Origin: Herbaspirillum autotrophicum
GTDB lineage: Bacteria > Pseudomonadota > Gammaproteobacteria > Burkholderiales > Burkholderiaceae_D
NCBI RefSeq assembly: GCF_001189915.1
Contig: NZ_LFLS01000004.1
Span: forward strand, 62,001 to 126,000
DNA: 64,000 bases
Direction: 5' to 3'
Shown: positions 61,890 to 64,000 of the stretch, piece by piece
Numbering within the stretch: position 1 is the first letter of the stretch
Layout of the letters: each line of letters begins with the position of its first letter
Position numbers and translations under genes: made by a program
Notes under the pieces: generated by a model
What the model was told of the DNA's origin: nothing
Databases searched by the model: none
The model's input: only the letters and a program-made list of their open reading frames with translations

Positions 61890-64000
61890 TCAAAACAATT
61901 CCTGCTGTCCTGTCATCAGCGACGCGAAATCATCTTGCAGAAATGGCAGGATGGCATCCGCCAGCGGCTGCAACTGGCGATTGACGTAATGCTCGTAATC
62001 AATCGGCGAGCGGCGGTTTTCCATTGGTTCGGGACCGCCGGCAGTCATCACGTAGCTGATCCAGCCGCCGTTCTGATACTGCAATGGCCGCCCATGCTGG
62101 CGATTGAAGTCATCGGCGCTGCGCGCCGCACGCACATGCGGCGGCACATTGCGTTCGTAAGCATCGAGCGGCCGCCGCAAGCGTTTGCGGTAAACCAGCA
62201 AGTCATCGAACTCGCCACTGAGAGTACGGGCGACGTAACTCTTGATGAATGCCTGGTACGGTTCGCGCTTGAAAATGTGCAGATACAACTGGCGCTGGAA
62301 TTGCTGCGCCAGCGGAGTCCAGTCGGTGCGTACCGTTTCCAGACCCTTGTACACCATCTCTTCACGGCCATCGGGCTTGATCACCAGTCCGGCATAGCGT
62401 TTCTTGCTGCCCAGTTCGGTACCGCGAATGGTCGGCATCAAGAAGCGCGCGTAATGGGTTTCGAATTGCAATTCCAGTTCGCACGCGAGCCCGAATTCTT
62501 GCCGCAGATGCTGCTGCCACCAGGCATTGACGTGCTGCACCAGGGCGTTGCCGATCTCCGTCGCCTGCGCATCGGTATGCGGGCGTTTGAGCCAGACAAA
62601 GGTGGAATCGGTATCGCCGTAAATCACCTGATAGCCTTGTGCCTCGATCAGCGCCCGCGTCTGATGCATGATTTCATGGCCGCGCATGGTGATCGACGAG
62701 GTCAGGCGCGGATCGAAAAAGCGGCAGCCGGGCGATCCCAGCACGCCGGCAAATGCATTCATGATGATCTTCAAGGCTTGTGACAAGGGCTTGTTCTGCT
62801 GCCGTTTGGCAGCTTCGCGACCTTGCCAGATCTGGCTGACGATGGCCGGCAGGCAATGTTTGGTACGCGAAAACCGGGCGCCGCGAAAACCCGGCACCGA
62901 GTCACTGTCGTCCGGGTGCTGCATGCCATCGACCAGCCCCACCGGATCAATCAGAAAGGTGCGGATGATCGAGGGATACAGACTTTTGTAATCCAGCACC
63001 AGTACCGAATCGTACAAACCCGACTGCGACTCCATGACAAAACCGCCGGGGCTGGACTCTTCCGGCAACTCGCCAAGATTGGGTGCGACATAACCTTGCC
63101 GGTGCATGTGCGGCAGATACAAATGGCTGAATGCAGCTACCGATCCGCCGCTGCGATCAGCCGGCAAACCGGTGACGGCTGCGCGTTCCAGCAAGAAACT
63201 CAGCAACTCGGTGTGGGCGAAGATGCGCGTCACCAGTTCGCAGTCCTTGAGGTTGTAGCGCGCCAGCGCCGGCTTGTCTTCAGCGAAGCGACGGTCGATT
63301 TCCGCCATGCGCTGATAGGGATTGCTGATCGACTTGCCTTCGCCGAGCAATTCCTGCGCTACGTATTCCAGACTGAACGAGGGAAAATTCCAGGTCGCCG
63401 AGCGCAGCGCTTCGATGCCGTCAATCAGCAGTCTGCCAGCGGCAGCAGCGAAATGATGGTTTTGCTTGAAGCCATGCTGGCGCCATTCCATTTCGGTGCC
63501 GCCGCGCCCCATGCGCAACGGCACCTTGTATTGCTCGGCATGTTGTTGCAACACGCGCAGATCGAACTGCACCAGATTCCAGCCGATGATGGCATCGGGG
63601 TCATGCCGTGCCAGCCACTGATTGAGCTTTTCCAGCATCAGGGCACGGGTGTCGCAATATTCCAGCGCAAAGTCGATATCGGAAGCATCGCCATTCGGCG
63701 GCCCCAGCATGTACACCTGGCGCTGACCGCAGCCCTCCAGCGCGATGGAATACAACTCGCCATGCGCCGTGGTTTCGATATCGAGCGATGCCAGCCGCAG
63801 TCGCGGCCGGTAATCGCCGCCGGCTTTCAGGTGACCGTTGAGCCAGGACCGGCTGCCATTCGGCTCGCCGCTGAACTGCAGCGACGCCGTGATGAAGCGT
63901 TCCATGAGATAGCGTTCCGGCGGCCGGATATCGGCTTCGTAGACATCGATGCCGTTTTCTTTCAACAACTTTTCGTATTTGAGCAGTTGCCGGTGATGCT
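61890..64000 (-). CDS. polB: DNA polymerase II, family B (5' end cut by window edge)
   Basis: The C-terminal 700 or so residues of a family B polymerase, open to the right edge. The exonuclease motifs are present: ASLDIETTAHGELYSI (Exo I), IIGWNLVQFDLRVL (Exo II) and ALARYNLKDCELVTRIF (Exo III). Polymerase motifs follow: LDYKSLYPSIIRTFLIDP (motif A), QALKIIMNAFAGVLGSPG (motif B) and VIYGDTDSTFVWL (motif C), all complete. VYEADIRPPERYLMERFI matches E. coli PolB. The protein takes part in DNA repair and restart of replication, often under SOS control; the promoter is outside the window. Codon use and composition match neighbouring genes. Confidence 0.96.
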   Translation of the reverse strand, partial: HHRQLLKYEKLLKENGIDVYEADIRPPERYLMERFITASLQFSGEPNGSRSWLNGHLKAGGDYRPRLRLASLDIETTAHGELYSIALEGCGQRQVYMLGPPNGDASDIDFALEYCDTRALMLEKLNQWLARHDPDAIIGWNLVQFDLRVLQQHAEQYKVPLRMGRGGTEMEWRQHGFKQNHHFAAAAGRLLIDGIEALRSATWNFPSFSLEYVAQELLGEGKSISNPYQRMAEIDRRFAEDKPALARYNLKDCELVTRIFAHTELLSFLLERAAVTGLPADRSGGSVAAFSHLYLPHMHRQGYVAPNLGELPEESSPGGFVMESQSGLYDSVLVLDYKSLYPSIIRTFLIDPVGLVDGMQHPDDSDSVPGFRGARFSRTKHCLPAIVSQIWQGREAAKRQQNKPLSQALKIIMNAFAGVLGSPGCRFFDPRLTSSITMRGHEIMHQTRALIEAQGYQVIYGDTDSTFVWLKRPHTDAQATEIGNALVQHVNAWWQQHLRQEFGLACELELQFETHYARFLMPTIRGTELGSKKRYAGLVIKPDGREEMVYKGLETVRTDWTPLAQQFQRQLYLHIFKREPYQAFIKSYVARTLSGEFDDLLVYRKRLRRPLDAYERNVPPHVRAARSADDFNRQHGRPLQYQNGGWISYVMTAGGPEPMENRRSPIDYEHYVNRQLQPLADAILPFLQDDFASLMTGQQELF

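Noticed and set aside
1..64000. Mobile elements, prophage, CRISPR arrays and tRNA genes
   Set aside because: No transposase, integrase, phage structural gene, regularly spaced repeat array or tRNA cloverleaf was seen when reading both strands.

Overview
The window is GC-rich, densely packed DNA from a Gram-negative bacterium. Repeated TonB-dependent transport, an RND efflux operon of the Burkholderia ceo/bpe layout, HrpB-like type III secretion parts, coxMNOP-like oxidase genes and DNA polymerase II point to a betaproteobacterium, most likely Burkholderiales and perhaps Oxalobacteraceae. That placement is inferred from gene content. No rRNA, tRNA, CRISPR array, transposase or integrase was recognised.

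Layout. 0-6 kb: end of dadA, a nicotinamidase-like hydrolase, an HpaI-type aldolase, a small secreted unknown, and an AraC regulator with an aldo/keto reductase. 6-14.7 kb: a LysR regulator divergent from a four-gene efflux operon (lipase-like protein, adaptor, RND pump, outer-membrane factor). A strong terminator of that operon lies antisense inside the next gene. 14.6-19 kb: six tightly coupled minus-strand genes that resemble the cytoplasmic sorting platform of a type III secretion system (sctD-like, TPR protein, sctK, sctL, sctQ, sctO). ATPase, export gate, secretin, needle and inner ring are absent. 19-20.4 kb: an AT-richer gap. 20.4-28.6 kb: LysR regulator, a DUF2946/TonB-receptor/PepSY metal-uptake operon with a palindromic candidate operator, an Hsp70-like protein, CDP-diacylglycerol pyrophosphatase and a winged-helix regulator.

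28.7-36 kb: a self-contained Ton module in the order exbD-tonB-receptor-exbB, followed by a secreted phospholipase D-superfamily protein whose motifs resemble animal PLD3/PLD4, then an aldo/keto reductase. 36-42.4 kb: an iron operon under a Fur-box-like site: fecI-like sigma, fecR-like anti-sigma, fecA-like signalling receptor, DUF3325, DUF3649 and a PepSY reductase-like protein. 42.5-48.3 kb: a STAS-like unknown, LysR regulator, a two-subunit molybdenum hydroxylase, thiopurine methyltransferase and cytochrome c. 48.8-54.6 kb: a chemoreceptor and three diguanylate cyclases in a row, two of them tandem duplicates. 54.9-61.9 kb: a serine beta-lactamase-like hydrolase and an alternative cytochrome c oxidase operon with two subunit III genes. 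The right edge cuts DNA polymerase II.

The most unusual items are the stand-alone sorting-platform operon, the Ton module linked to a PLD3/4-like enzyme, the lipase-like protein whose nucleophile serine is an aspartate, and several unexplained palindromes in promoter regions. All assignments are from reading motifs; no database search was run.
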